From positions 294,856 to 358,855 of the forward strand of contig NZ_BAABBN010000017.1 in NCBI RefSeq assembly GCF_039537985.1: a stretch of 64,000 nt of DNA. Reading direction: 5' to 3'. The translations under genes were made by a program, and so were the position numbers. Position 1 is the first letter of the stretch, and each line of letters starts with the position of its first letter. This DNA comes from Litoribacillus peritrichatus (GTDB lineage Bacteria > Pseudomonadota > Gammaproteobacteria > Pseudomonadales > Litoribrevibacteraceae). Positions 50,927-60,051 of the stretch are shown one piece after another. Under the pieces are notes generated by a model, which saw only the letters and a list, made by a program, of their open reading frames with translations, did not search any database and was not told the origin of the DNA.

Positions 50927-51478
50927 ATGAACCGTATTTTATTTTTAGCGATCTCAGCTTTGTATCTGGCGGGATGCACCACCACCCATAAAGCACCCGT
51001 TGTTGGCGGTGGCCAGCAGGAACCTGTTTATCAACCTCAATTGGACGATAAGTTTGAACAGGCCAATGACACCACCAAAGGCGTTACCATTAAACCCCAA
51101 AAAGAACGGGGCGAAATTGCCGGCAATAGTAACCGAAATAAGCGGCATGATACCCGCATCGGGGTGGTGGGGTTGTTGGCCAGTGCAGAGACTTACGGCA
51201 TAAAAAAACAATGGGCGAAAGCTCAGCGAACCTTGGAGAGAGCGCAGCGGATCGATCCCAAAGAGCCGAAGATCTATTACGAATTGGCGATCACTCATTT
51301 GAATCAGAATCAGCCCCGACAAGCCGAGCAGCTTTGCCGCAAAGGGCTGTCTTTGGCGCATGGTAATGCTTCATTGCAAAAGCAGCTATGGACCGCCATG
51401 GCGAAGGCGTTGGAGGCTCAAGGGAAAACGCAAAAGGCCCAGAAAGCGCTTCGCAGAGCGCATAAAATCCAGGCCTAG
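50927..51478 (+). CDS. TPR lipoprotein, candidate PBP1b activator (LpoP-like)
   Basis: The signal peptide ends in the lipobox LYLAGCTTT, so the protein is lipid-anchored, probably at the outer membrane. A disordered region (about 20-75) is followed by tetratricopeptide-like repeats: AKAQRTLERAQRIDPKEPKI, YYELAITHLNQNQPRQAEQL, and ALEAQGKTQKAQKALRRAHK. It lies 47 bases downstream of mrcB. In P. aeruginosa an outer-membrane TPR lipoprotein (LpoP) activates PBP1b, and I recall that the genes are often adjacent. Position, size (183) and architecture fit that role. The link is an inference. Confidence 0.75.
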   Translation: MNRILFLAISALYLAGCTTTHKAPVVGGGQQEPVYQPQLDDKFEQANDTTKGVTIKPQKERGEIAGNSNRNKRHDTRIGVVGLLASAETYGIKKQWAKAQRTLERAQRIDPKEPKIYYELAITHLNQNQPRQAEQLCRKGLSLAHGNASLQKQLWTAMAKALEAQGKTQKAQKALRRAHKIQA

Positions 51479-51515
51479 AGATATTACGTTATCAGTCTAA
51501 ATGTGATTGCCCGGT

Positions 51516-52796
51516 TTACAGCTGGGCAAATGCTTTTTCTGCGGCATCAAGCGTGTGTTGAATGGCTTCATCGTCGTGTGCAGCAGATACAAACCCCGCC
51601 TCATACGCAGAAGGTGCCAGATAAACGCCCTGCTCCAGCATTAAGTGGAAAAACTTCTGGAAGCGCTCCATATCGCAAGCCGTTGCTTGCTCAAAGCTGG
51701 TGACTTTGTCCTGGTCTGTAAAGAATAAACCGAACATGGCCCCAACTTGTGATGTTGTGAAAGGAATGCCAGCTGCATCCGCCCGTTGTTGTAGACCTTC
51801 GATCAGTAGCGTGGTTTTTTCTGTCAGCGCTTCGAAGAAGCCAGGTTTGGATATTTCATTGAGTACGGCCAAACCCGCAGTCATGGCTACCGGGTTTCCG
51901 GACAGTGTGCCCGCCTGGTAAACAGGGCCGGTCGGGGCGATGTAATCCATGATTTCAGCTTTACCACCGAAGGCTCCAACAGGCATGCCGCCGCCAATGA
52001 CTTTGCCCAGAGTGGTTAAATCCGGCGTAATGTTATACACAGACTGAGCGCAGCCCAATGCGGTTCTGAACCCCGTCATGACTTCATCAAAAATCAACAC
52101 CACACCGTGTTCATCACATAACGTTCGAAGCCCTTCCAGGAAACCTTCAACCGGAGGAATGCAGTTCATGTTGCCGGCGACGGGTTCAATGATGATGCAA
52201 GCAACCTGATCGCCAATATCAGCCAGTGTTTCTGCCACTTGGTTCAGGTTGTTGTATTCTAAAGTCACCGTATGTTTGGCTAAATCTTCCGGGATACCAG
52301 GTGAGCTGGGAACGCCCAAGGTCAAAGCACCGGAACCGGCTTTCACCAGCAGAGAGTCGGCATGACCGTGATAGCAGCCTTCAAACTTAATTAATTTATC
52401 GCGTTTGGTGTAGCCACGGGCCAGGCGGATGGCACTCATGGTGGCTTCTGTACCACTGCTGACCATTCTTACTTTCTCAATGGACGGCACCAATTGACAG
52501 ACTTTTTCGGCGGCTTCGATTTCAACCGCAGTCGGTGCGCCAAAGCTCAAGCCTATATCCACTTGCTTATGGATGGCGCCCAGAACGGCCGGATGACCGT
52601 GACCAAGAATCATTGGCCCCCATGAGCCAATGTAATCGACGTATTTATCGCCGTCTTCATCAATGATGTAAGCGCCTTTGCCTTCTTTAAAGAAGACAGG
52701 CGTGCCGCCAACGCCCTTGAAAGCGCGAACCGGAGAGTTGACGCCGCCAGGAATAACTCGGGAGGCTTTATCAAAGAGTTCTTGAGAACGTGTCAT
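51516..52796 (-). CDS. hemL: Glutamate-1-semialdehyde 2,1-aminomutase
   Basis: Converts glutamate-1-semialdehyde to 5-aminolevulinate, the first committed precursor of haem. The PLP-binding lysine is in [18 protein letters not shown]. Other signatures are [59 protein letters not shown] and [16 protein letters not shown]. 426 residues. It is the last gene of a minus-strand cluster hemJ-thiD-thiE-hemL, so two haem genes and two thiamine genes alternate here. hemL-thiE-thiD is also conserved in Pseudomonas. Confidence 0.96.
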   Translation of the reverse strand: MTRSQELFDKASRVIPGGVNSPVRAFKGVGGTPVFFKEGKGAYIIDEDGDKYVDYIGSWGPMILGHGHPAVLGAIHKQVDIGLSFGAPTAVEIEAAEKVCQLVPSIEKVRMVSSGTEATMSAIRLARGYTKRDKLIKFEGCYHGHADSLLVKAGSGALTLGVPSSPGIPEDLAKHTVTLEYNNLNQVAETLADIGDQVACIIIEPVAGNMNCIPPVEGFLEGLRTLCDEHGVVLIFDEVMTGFRTALGCAQSVYNITPDLTTLGKVIGGGMPVGAFGGKAEIMDYIAPTGPVYQAGTLSGNPVAMTAGLAVLNEISKPGFFEALTEKTTLLIEGLQQRADAAGIPFTTSQVGAMFGLFFTDQDKVTSFEQATACDMERFQKFFHLMLEQGVYLAPSAYEAGFVSAAHDDEAIQHTLDAAEKAFAQL

Positions 52797-52813
52797 ACCA
52801 ATACCTTTACGTT

Positions 52814-53485
52814 TTATCCTAGCGAACGCTCGTTCGTAGAATGATTAAATTCGTGAGCAAGAAATTCGTGAACCAGTTGTTGAGCACTGTGTCGGATGTC
52901 ATTTTGGCCAAAAATGGCATCAATGATGGCGATGCTGTCCACACCTGTTCGAATAATTTGGTCAATATTATGCTGATTTATTCCACCAATCGCGACCACT
53001 GGAATGGATAATTGTTGTTTTGCCTCAAAAAGAACGCTGATTTTTGCAGGCTTTGCCTGAGGCTTGGTGTTGGATGGAAAAAACCGGCCAAAGGCCACGT
53101 AGCTTGCGCCTTCGTTTTGAGCCTTTATTGCCAGCTGCAGGTCATCATGGCAAGTTACTCCTACGATGGCATCGTTGGGTAATGCTGCTCTTGCTTGAGC
53201 AATGGAACCGTCGGTTTGCCCTAAATGGACGCCATGAGCATTGGCTGCTAAGGCCAAGCTTAGAGAGTCATTAATGATGCATTTTGCCTGATGTTGATTG
53301 CATAGCTCAGTAATGGCTTTTGCCCGGAATAACTTTTGCGCCTGGGTTGCCTGCTTATCCCGGTATTGAATGATGGAAACCCCGGCGGCAAGGGCCTGAG
53401 CCACGCCATCCAGCAGCTGTTGCTCCGAAGTTAATAAGTTGGGGTCTGTGATGGCGTATATTCCGGATATTTGAAGCTGATTCAT
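52814..53485 (-). CDS. thiE: Thiamine phosphate synthase
   Basis: Joins hydroxymethylpyrimidine pyrophosphate and thiazole phosphate to form thiamine phosphate. The 223-residue TIM barrel starts [20 protein letters not shown] and has [60 protein letters not shown] and [18 protein letters not shown], then [20 protein letters not shown]. These include the phosphate-binding loops. Its start is four bases after the thiD stop. No TPP riboswitch (THI element) is visible upstream of this cluster. Confidence 0.94.
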   Translation of the reverse strand: MNQLQISGIYAITDPNLLTSEQQLLDGVAQALAAGVSIIQYRDKQATQAQKLFRAKAITELCNQHQAKCIINDSLSLALAANAHGVHLGQTDGSIAQARAALPNDAIVGVTCHDDLQLAIKAQNEGASYVAFGRFFPSNTKPQAKPAKISVLFEAKQQLSIPVVAIGGINQHNIDQIIRTGVDSIAIIDAIFGQNDIRHSAQQLVHEFLAHEFNHSTNERSLG

Positions 53486-53489
53486 ATGA

Positions 53490-54290
53490 TCAAGGCGCTG
53501 TTGTGTGGTTGAGTCGCTGAGGAATCCGTTGGCCCTGGCCGATCGGGTAGCTGGCGGCTAAACAGTCCATGGTTCGGCTTTGTGCTTGCTCCACCGCTTC
53601 GGCCAAAGGCATACCATGTGCCATCAGGCCCGCAATGAGCGAAGCCAAGGTGCAACCTGAACCATGAAACTCTCCATCTAAGCGAGGCCAATGCCACTCC
53701 GTTTCGCTGGCATGGCTGAACAGTCGGTTGTGAACGCGTTCAGTGGAGGTATCGTGGGTACCTGTCAATAAAACAGACAGCGATTGAGTGGTCAGCTGTT
53801 CGGCGGCGGCTTGAGGGTTGTTGTCAATGTTTGCTAAACGACACGCTTCATAGGTATTTGGGGTGATCAGGGTGCATAAAGGCAAGAGTTGTTCGCGTAT
53901 CTCATCCAGCAGTTGATCACTGCTGAGGTTGGTTCCGCCGCCAGCTGCCAATACCGGATCAAAAATGACGGGCAGATTGGGGCAGTCAATCCGGATGTCC
54001 CGAATCAGGGTGGCAACCACCCGTGTGGCATCCACTGAACCCAATAGCCCAATTTTAATGGCTTGAGGACGGATGTCTCTGACCAGACAGCGCGCGCTTT
54101 CTTCGATGATGTTTCCTGAAATTGGCTGTACGGCATACACGTTATGAGTGTCTTGCGTGGTGTAGCTGGTTATCACAGGGCAGCAATGACTGTTGACCAG
54201 ACTTTGGCTGGTGATGTCGGCCTGAATGCCTGCGCCACCAGTTGGGTCCAGGCCGGAAAATGTTAAAACAACAGGAGGGCGGGGGGTCAT
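53490..54290 (-). CDS. thiD: Hydroxymethylpyrimidine/phosphomethylpyrimidine kinase
   Basis: Phosphorylates HMP and HMP-phosphate for thiamine synthesis. The protein has 266 residues; signatures are VLTFSGLDPTGGAGIQADIT, KIGLLGSVDATRVVATLI, VFDPVLAAGGGTNL, and LLTGTHDTSTERVHNRLF with the ATP-binding end FHGSGCTLASLIAGLMAHG containing the catalytic Cys-region GSGCT. It lies four bases upstream of thiE and 13 bases downstream of hemJ, so all are likely one transcript. It is a stand-alone kinase, not the ThiDE fusion found in some bacteria. Confidence 0.94.
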   Translation of the reverse strand: MTPRPPVVLTFSGLDPTGGAGIQADITSQSLVNSHCCPVITSYTTQDTHNVYAVQPISGNIIEESARCLVRDIRPQAIKIGLLGSVDATRVVATLIRDIRIDCPNLPVIFDPVLAAGGGTNLSSDQLLDEIREQLLPLCTLITPNTYEACRLANIDNNPQAAAEQLTTQSLSVLLTGTHDTSTERVHNRLFSHASETEWHWPRLDGEFHGSGCTLASLIAGLMAHGMPLAEAVEQAQSRTMDCLAASYPIGQGQRIPQRLNHTTAP

Positions 54291-54303
54291 AACTCAATGC
54301 TCG

Positions 54304-54735
54304 CTAAAATGGTTTCACTACGACCATGATGATGATGCCGATGAGTAAAAAGACTGGCATTTCATTAAACCACCGGAAGTAGACGTGTGATTTGGTGTTT
54401 TTATCGTCGCGGAAAGCGCGCAAGTGTCTGCCACACATGCCATGATAAATGATCAGTAAGCCGACCATGGTCAGTTTGGCGTGAAACCAGGCACCGGTCA
54501 GGTAAATCTGAGGTGTCAGAAACACAATCCAGGCGCCCAGTAAAACCGCCACCACGGCGGAAGGGGTCATGATGCCGCGATAGAGTTTTCTCTCCATGAT
54601 CTTGAAGCGATCAATGGATGCCTGATCGTCCGACATGGCGTGATACACAAACAGTCGGGGTAAATAGAATAACGCCGCAAACCAACAAATGACGGCGATG
54701 ATGTGAAAGGCTTTTACCCAGAGATATATTTGCAC
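54304..54735 (-). CDS. hemJ: Protoporphyrinogen IX oxidase HemJ
   Basis: An inner-membrane protein of 143 residues with four hydrophobic helices that oxidises protoporphyrinogen IX. The HemJ signature WVKAFHIIAVICWFAALFYL then PRLFVYH carries the conserved His residues; KLYRGIMTPSAVVAVLLG and WFHAKLTMVGLLIIYHG hold the conserved Arg, Lys and His. Most bacteria without HemG use HemJ. The gene heads or is early in the thiD-thiE-hemL operon, which also ends in a haem gene. The ClC gene lies 17 bases upstream. Confidence 0.93.
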   Translation of the reverse strand: MQIYLWVKAFHIIAVICWFAALFYLPRLFVYHAMSDDQASIDRFKIMERKLYRGIMTPSAVVAVLLGAWIVFLTPQIYLTGAWFHAKLTMVGLLIIYHGMCGRHLRAFRDDKNTKSHVYFRWFNEMPVFLLIGIIIMVVVKPF

Positions 54736-54752
54736 GAAGTGTTCCTTAGCGT

Positions 54753-56525
54753 TTATTCGCGAGATTCAATTGGCGTTATCTTAGCGAGGTGTTTGGTCGA
54801 ATAGAAGTGATCTAAGTCGTTTTGAGTAATGATACCAAGCAGCTTAGGCTCTTGTCCTTCAGGCGGGGTGCTCTGAATCAATAAGGCATCGGTTTGATGA
54901 CTGTCGATGAGCGACAGGGCATCCACAATGTCGGCTTTGATGTTGATGGGCGTTAAATCAAATCGGGTGGCAGGAATAGACATGATGTCCAGGTCTTTGT
55001 CTTGCTCCTGAAACTTCATTTCATCTTGGTTGGTGGCGATCAGCTGGTGGTCGATCTGATATTTGAGCCAATTGGCCAAATCCGATGCCTGCATCAGGAA
55101 AAACTTGGTTTGATCTTTGATGATGACCCATCGAGGCTGATCCAAAAACAGCTGGTGAAGTGAACTTAGCTTCATCTTTCGTTCGGTCACGATGAACCGA
55201 CGATCCATAATGGGCATGATGCCGTATTGTTCAAGGCTGCTGGATTGGGCGTTCATTCGATCACGGTCGTGTCTGATTTTTTGCAAATTATCAAAAATTG
55301 CCTGTTGTCCCAGCAGCCCTTTATTAATCAGGTAAGCGATTACGATGCAGATCATACCGGGTAAAATCACGGCCGATGAGTTGGTCATTTCCAGTAACGT
55401 GACTAACGCGGCCATGGGGGCGTGAAGTGTGGCGCCCATCATCGCGGCCATTCCAATGAGACAAAACAAGCCGACCTGAACTTCAGTGCTTAGCTGTTGT
55501 AATCCCAGGCCGACCGTAAAACCGGTGCATGCGCCGATCAACAAGGTGGGCCCAATCAATCCTCCGGGGACGCCGTAGGCGAGTACGAAGGTGGTCAGTA
55601 ACAGTTTGGCACAGAGAATGATGATGACCCACTGCCAGTCCCACGTGCCATTTAAGAGTACATTTATGGTGTCATAACCCACGCCCATGACTTCCGGCAC
55701 AAACACGGCTACCAGGCCGGTTAAGAAACCGGCGATGGGCAGTGACTGCCACTTTGGTAAGCGGTTGGTGGTCTGCCAGGCAATTAAGAGACGGCCAAAA
55801 ACCACAGAAAACCCACCAATGATGATGCCGAGCAGCAGCAATCCCGGGTAATCTATGGCAGTCATGGAGATCGTAAACGAAGGAAAAATAACGGCTTCGC
55901 CCAAAGCGATTTGGGTGACGAGTGAGCCTGCGACGGAGGCGATCACCAGAGGCGTTAAACTGGCCAGACTGAATTGTCGGAGGATAACTTCCTGGGCGAA
56001 GATTACTCCGGCCAAGGGGGTATTAAAGGAGGCTGCAATGGCGGCTGCCACTCCGCTGCCGATCAACATTTTCCGGTAACCGTATGGCAGTTGAATGTAC
56101 CTTGCGATGAAGCTGCTGACCCCGCCGCCGAGGTGAATGGCGGGGCCTTCCCGGCCAGCACTTTGCCCGGACAACAGTGCAATGCTTGCTCCGACAAATT
56201 GCATTAACGTGTTGCGAAATGGAATATAGCCCTGGTGATAGTCAAGGCGCTGCAGTAGATAGGGTGCACCAACGTCGTGGTATTCCGGTGCCACCAGTTT
56301 ATAGATGACGGCCAGAATCAACGCTCCGGCGACGGGTAACAGAAAGCGCATTTCATTCGACAGGTTTTCAAACCCTTCGTGGCCTTCGCCGGGCATAAGG
56401 TCTACAACGGCGTATTCAGTTAATAATCGAAATAGCAAAATCACGAAGCCGGCTGTGATGCCTATGAGCGCTGCAATGGCGGAAATTTTCGGTAGAGACT
56501 TACGTTGCGACCAGGTTCGTTTCAT
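54753..56525 (-). CDS. ClC family chloride transporter with CBS domains, atypical
   Basis: A ClC protein of 590 residues with about ten to twelve membrane helices and a C-terminal CBS pair (from about 430). The gate motif GREGPAIHLG has the external Glu126. But the first Cl-binding motif GSGIP is DVGAP (Val85 for the central serine), the tyrosine of the EMTDNYQ region is Ser in EMTNSSAVILP, and the proton-glutamate position of antiporters is Val180 (FAQEVI for FxxEE). Val there is the residue of channel-type members. So the transport mode is not clear from sequence. It likely shares a transcript with hemJ. Confidence 0.9.
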   Translation of the reverse strand: MKRTWSQRKSLPKISAIAALIGITAGFVILLFRLLTEYAVVDLMPGEGHEGFENLSNEMRFLLPVAGALILAVIYKLVAPEYHDVGAPYLLQRLDYHQGYIPFRNTLMQFVGASIALLSGQSAGREGPAIHLGGGVSSFIARYIQLPYGYRKMLIGSGVAAAIAASFNTPLAGVIFAQEVILRQFSLASLTPLVIASVAGSLVTQIALGEAVIFPSFTISMTAIDYPGLLLLGIIIGGFSVVFGRLLIAWQTTNRLPKWQSLPIAGFLTGLVAVFVPEVMGVGYDTINVLLNGTWDWQWVIIILCAKLLLTTFVLAYGVPGGLIGPTLLIGACTGFTVGLGLQQLSTEVQVGLFCLIGMAAMMGATLHAPMAALVTLLEMTNSSAVILPGMICIVIAYLINKGLLGQQAIFDNLQKIRHDRDRMNAQSSSLEQYGIMPIMDRRFIVTERKMKLSSLHQLFLDQPRWVIIKDQTKFFLMQASDLANWLKYQIDHQLIATNQDEMKFQEQDKDLDIMSIPATRFDLTPINIKADIVDALSLIDSHQTDALLIQSTPPEGQEPKLLGIITQNDLDHFYSTKHLAKITPIESRE

Positions 56526-56700
56526 GCTTTTTGAAATACAAAGAGACGTGTGTCGGGTTTATTTCGTTGTAAAAACGAAGCTACTATCATGGGTTACAGT
56601 AAAACTACGTAAATAGTTGGTAGATTACTTTAGCTTTTCAGCTTAGCCCATTATCATACCAAGGGTTTCAACTTTGAGCGACTAATTAGAGGATAGATAC

Positions 56701-57732
56701 GTGATTCAGGTCGGAGTGGTAGGCGGTACAGGTTATACAGGCGTTGAGCTTTTAAGATTGTTGGTCTTGCATCCAGAGGTTGAGCTTAAAGTAGTGACTT
56801 CTCGCTCAGAATCTGGCCGAAAAATATCCGATTTGTATCCAAACCTTCGTGGCCACCTGGACATTGAATTCTCTGATCCAACCGTGGCTGAATTGGCGAC
56901 GTGTGACTTGGTCTTTTTTGCAACGCCGAACGGCGTCGCCATGAAGTCGGTGCCTGAGCTACTGGCGCGTGGTGTAAAAGTCATCGACCTTGCGGCGGAC
57001 TTCCGAATTGAAGACGCAGCGCTTTGGTCTGAATGGTATGGCATGGAACACGCCTGCCCGGAACTGTTGGAAGAGGCCGTTTACGGGTTGCCTGAAACTT
57101 CCCGTGACAAAATAGCGTCGGCGCGTTTGGTGGCGAATCCTGGCTGTTATCCAACGGCTGTACAGTTGGGCTTTCTGCCTTTAATTAAAGCCGGGTTGGT
57201 TAATACTGAGAACTTGATTGCGGACACTAAGTCGGGTGTCAGTGGCGCCGGCCGTGGTGCCAGTGTCGGGGCTTTGTTGTGTGAAGCGTCTGAATCTATG
57301 ATGGCTTATAAAGCGGGTGGTCATCGCCATCACCCTGAGATTTCTCAAGGGTTACAGTGGTTTTCTGAATCCAAAGTAGGGCTGACGTTTGTTCCGCACC
57401 TGACGCCTATGATTCGTGGCATTCATGCAACTCTTTACGCCCCTTTGAATCAAGACGTGGATGACCTGCAAGCTTTGTTTGAAGATGCTTACAAAGACGA
57501 GCCGTTTGTGGATGTGATGCCTGCCGGTTCTCACCCTGAGACTCGCAGTGTGAAAGGAGCGAACACCTGCCGTATCGCTGTGCATAAACCTCAGAACGCT
57601 AATACGGTCATTATTCTGTCTGTGATTGATAACCTTGTTAAGGGGGCTGCAGGACAGGCGGTGCAGAATATGAACCTGATGATGGGGTTGGAGGAAACGG
57701 CAGGTTTGAACCAAGTGGCGCTTTTGCCATAA
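56701..57732 (+). CDS. argC: N-acetyl-gamma-glutamyl-phosphate reductase
   Basis: Reduces N-acetylglutamyl phosphate in arginine synthesis. The start is GTG, after AGAGGATAG. The NADPH motif [20 protein letters not shown], the catalytic Cys in [30 protein letters not shown] and the segment with [15 protein letters not shown] are present, and 343 residues is standard. It is followed by a 206-base gap and then the DUF6776-bactofilin unit. The order argC-DUF6776-bactofilin-erpA agrees with PA0662-PA0665 of P. aeruginosa as I recall it. The first step enzyme argA is at 45950. Confidence 0.96.
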   Translation: MIQVGVVGGTGYTGVELLRLLVLHPEVELKVVTSRSESGRKISDLYPNLRGHLDIEFSDPTVAELATCDLVFFATPNGVAMKSVPELLARGVKVIDLAADFRIEDAALWSEWYGMEHACPELLEEAVYGLPETSRDKIASARLVANPGCYPTAVQLGFLPLIKAGLVNTENLIADTKSGVSGAGRGASVGALLCEASESMMAYKAGGHRHHPEISQGLQWFSESKVGLTFVPHLTPMIRGIHATLYAPLNQDVDDLQALFEDAYKDEPFVDVMPAGSHPETRSVKGANTCRIAVHKPQNANTVIILSVIDNLVKGAAGQAVQNMNLMMGLEETAGLNQVALLP

Positions 57733-57938
57733 GTGATTATGCCTTACTGATTTTCAGCGGATATGCGGCTTTAGGCTATCCTTTCGTTGAAGATCATAAA
57801 AAGTATAAAAAACCGTAGCAATATTAACAGCGGCCCATTCACGGAAGACAACTCGTTCACTCAGTTCTTGGGGTTCCTCCAATGAACGGTTGTTGAATGA
57901 AAGGGCCTCTAACAAGCGTTAGGAAAGGTAGTTTTTGT

Positions 57939-58697
57939 ATGGCTGTAGTGAAAGGCTCTTCTCATCAGCGGTTGAAGGTAGTTGCTTACAACCCGGCAAC
58001 TGACTTCGTGCAGAGAACTTTGCTGATACTGTTGTTAGTCGCTTCGATCATCGGGGCCTATTTAACGGGCAGTTGGCATATCTCAACACAGCTAATGGAA
58101 GTCCAGGAAGCCCGGGAAATTATTGAAGACGATCTTGAAGTTAAGACCGAAGCGGTGGAGACCTTAACCCAGCGGGTTGCTGTTTTGGAAGAAGGCAGCA
58201 AGCTGGATAAGCAAGCGAATGACGAAGTCCGTCTCACAATTAAAGAATATCGTGACAGAATTGCGGACTTGGAAAAGGAAGTGGCTTTCTATAAGAATAT
58301 AATGGCACCGGGTGGCGAAAGCACCGGCCTTCATATTCAAAAGTTGAATCTGGCGGCTTCTTCGGAAGAAGGCGTGTTTAAATACAAAATTGTGCTGACC
58401 CAATTAGAGAAAAACCAGAATTACGTGAACGGTCAGGCGGCCATCAATATCATTGGTGAGCTGAAAGGCAAAAAGACAATCTATTCACTGCGAGATCTTT
58501 CCAGTGAGCAAAAAGACCTGGGTGTGAAATTTAAGTTTCGATATTTTCAGAACATTGTGGGTGAGTTGAAAATACCGGCTGACTTTGCACCACAGGAAGT
58601 TCAGATCATTTTACAGACGACTGGCAAAAAACCTGTGCGTGTTGAAAAGGCGTTCGGTTGGGCCATGGGAGAGAGTGTTAATAATGTGGGGCAATAA
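57939..58697 (+). CDS. DUF6776-like membrane coiled-coil protein
   Basis: ATG 57939, eight bases after AGGAAAGGTAG, gives 252 residues; an open frame to 57897 lacks a ribosome site. After a short basic cytoplasmic segment there is one membrane helix (about 26-47), then a coiled coil (about 55-125) and a C-terminal beta-rich periplasmic domain (about 130-250). It overlaps the bactofilin gene by 14 bases, so translation is probably coupled. The family is of unknown function. The layout suggests an inner-membrane partner of the cytoplasmic bactofilin filament or of the cell wall. Confidence 0.78.
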   Translation: MAVVKGSSHQRLKVVAYNPATDFVQRTLLILLLVASIIGAYLTGSWHISTQLMEVQEAREIIEDDLEVKTEAVETLTQRVAVLEEGSKLDKQANDEVRLTIKEYRDRIADLEKEVAFYKNIMAPGGESTGLHIQKLNLAASSEEGVFKYKIVLTQLEKNQNYVNGQAAINIIGELKGKKTIYSLRDLSSEQKDLGVKFKFRYFQNIVGELKIPADFAPQEVQIILQTTGKKPVRVEKAFGWAMGESVNNVGQ

Positions 58698-59109
58698 AGG
58701 CGGTAATCATCACTGGGATACAGTGATTTCCGGAAAAACTAAAATTACCGGCGACTTGCATTTTTGCGGTGGTTTGCATATTGATGGCTATGTGAAAGGG
58801 AATATCATTGCTGATGATGAATCTAATGGTGTGGTTCGTGTCAGTGATCGTGGTCACGTTGAGGGCGAGATTCGTGCGCCGAACGTCATTGTGAATGGTA
58901 AGGTTCACGGCAATGTTTATTCCAGTAAGCATTTGGAGTTGGCTAAGAAGGCCTCAGTGCATGGCGACGTATACTATACTGTAATGGAGATGGTCATGGG
59001 CGCAGAGATCAATGGCCAGCTGAAACACACAACGGAAGTAAAGTCGGTGAGTAATAAAACGCAGTCTTTGAAGCAAGTGGATGTTAAATCCGTTGGAGAC
59101 AATGGTTAA
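58684..59109 (+). CDS. Bactofilin (BacM/CcmA-like polymerising protein)
   Basis: I take ATG 58684, which follows GGGAGAG, giving 141 residues. The central domain has the short repeat pattern of a right-handed beta-helix: TKITGDLHFCGGLHIDGYVK, GNIIADDESNGVVRVSDRG, HVEGEIRAPNVIVNGKVHGN, VYSSKHLELAKKASVHGDVY. Bactofilins form stable filaments at the membrane and direct wall synthesis, stalks or chromosome attachment in other bacteria. The tails (1-15, 115-141) are polar. The gene overlaps the upstream DUF6776 gene by 14 bases; erpA follows after 63 bases. Confidence 0.9.
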   Translation: MWGNKGGNHHWDTVISGKTKITGDLHFCGGLHIDGYVKGNIIADDESNGVVRVSDRGHVEGEIRAPNVIVNGKVHGNVYSSKHLELAKKASVHGDVYYTVMEMVMGAEINGQLKHTTEVKSVSNKTQSLKQVDVKSVGDNG

Positions 59110-59172
59110 TCTTGACCAATCTACTCAGTTAAACGGATAATAGCGCCATATTTTGTTTGTTCGGAGAAAAGT

Positions 59173-59529
59173 ATGACCGGCGTGGTTGAAGTGCAAAACC
59201 CTTTCCCAATTGACTTTACTGATGCTGCCGCATCGAAAGTAAAGACGTTGGTGGAGGAAGAAGAAAATGAGCAACTCAAATTGCGGGTCTATGTAACTGG
59301 CGGTGGTTGCTCAGGTTTTCAGTATGGTTTCACCTTTGATGAAACACTGAATGAGGATGACACTACCGTTGAAAAGCAAGGCGTCAGCATGGTGGTTGAT
59401 AGTCTGAGTTATCAATACTTGGTCGGTTCTACAGTCGATTATCTGGAAGGTCTTGAAGGGTCAAGGTTTGTTGTCAGTAACCCTAATGCCACCACTACAT
59501 GCGGCTGTGGCTCGTCATTCTCTGTTTAG
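59173..59529 (+). CDS. erpA: Iron-sulfur cluster insertion protein
   Basis: An A-type carrier that delivers Fe-S clusters to apoproteins such as IspG. The three cluster ligands are Cys46 in [14 protein letters not shown] and Cys110 and Cys112 in the C-terminal [11 protein letters not shown]. Length 118 is standard. It follows the bactofilin gene by 63 bases, with its own RBS (GGAGAAAAG). A secreted DsrE-like gene starts 14 bases later. No isc or suf gene is in the window. Confidence 0.96.
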   Translation: MTGVVEVQNPFPIDFTDAAASKVKTLVEEEENEQLKLRVYVTGGGCSGFQYGFTFDETLNEDDTTVEKQGVSMVVDSLSYQYLVGSTVDYLEGLEGSRFVVSNPNATTTCGCGSSFSV

Positions 59530-59542
59530 TTGAGTAAGCATT

Positions 59543-59998
59543 ATGAAAAAGGGAAGAATTTGGTTATTACTGCTGAGTTGCCTGTTTTTTCCTTTTTTAG
59601 CTGTTGCTGAAGGTGTCTCCTACATTCAGAACGAACAGGGGCAGTACGTTGCCAAAGTTGAATTGCATACTCCCGAAGAGTTAAAAGCCTTGTTTGATCG
59701 GGCCGAAAACTATCTGGCCAATCATAATAATTACAATAATAAGACCAGTCCGATTGCGGTTGTGCTTCACGGCCCTGAAGTTCGCGTTTTTCAAAGAAAA
59801 AATTACGATAAATTTAAAATGCTGGTTGATCAGGCGGCCCGTTTAGACGCATATAACATCATTGATGTTCGTGTATGCGAGATCTGGATGTCGGCTGATA
59901 ATGCGAGCATCGGGGAGCTCCCGCCTTTTGTAGAGACCGTGCCGGATGGCCCTAAGCTTGAAAGAGAATTGTTGAACGACGGTTATCGTTATTTTTGA
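59543..59998 (+). CDS. Secreted DsrE-like protein
   Basis: A Sec signal peptide (residues 1-22, ending LAVAEG) precedes a DsrE/DsrF-type Rossmann-like domain: PEELKALFDRAENYLANHNN, SPIAVVLHGPEVRVFQRKN, YDKFKMLVDQAARLDAYNII and DVRVCEIWMSADNASIG. The single Cys in VRVCEIWM is at the position of the sulfur-handling Cys of DsrE-like proteins. It ends ELPPFVETVPDGPKLERELL. 151 residues. A periplasmic thiol or sulfur-transfer role is an inference. It lies 14 bases after erpA, so the two may be co-transcribed; anmK converges from the right. Confidence 0.75.
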   Translation: MKKGRIWLLLLSCLFFPFLAVAEGVSYIQNEQGQYVAKVELHTPEELKALFDRAENYLANHNNYNNKTSPIAVVLHGPEVRVFQRKNYDKFKMLVDQAARLDAYNIIDVRVCEIWMSADNASIGELPPFVETVPDGPKLERELLNDGYRYF

Positions 59999-60051
59999 AC
60001 TGTGTCAGGGTACTGAAAGTTCGTAGTTTTTGATCCTCTGAGTCAGCACTT

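Noticed and set aside
54291..54303. TPP riboswitch for the thiD-thiE genes
   Set aside because: The gap to hemJ is 13 bases, and the gap before the ClC gene shows no THI-box. The cluster appears to be read from further upstream.
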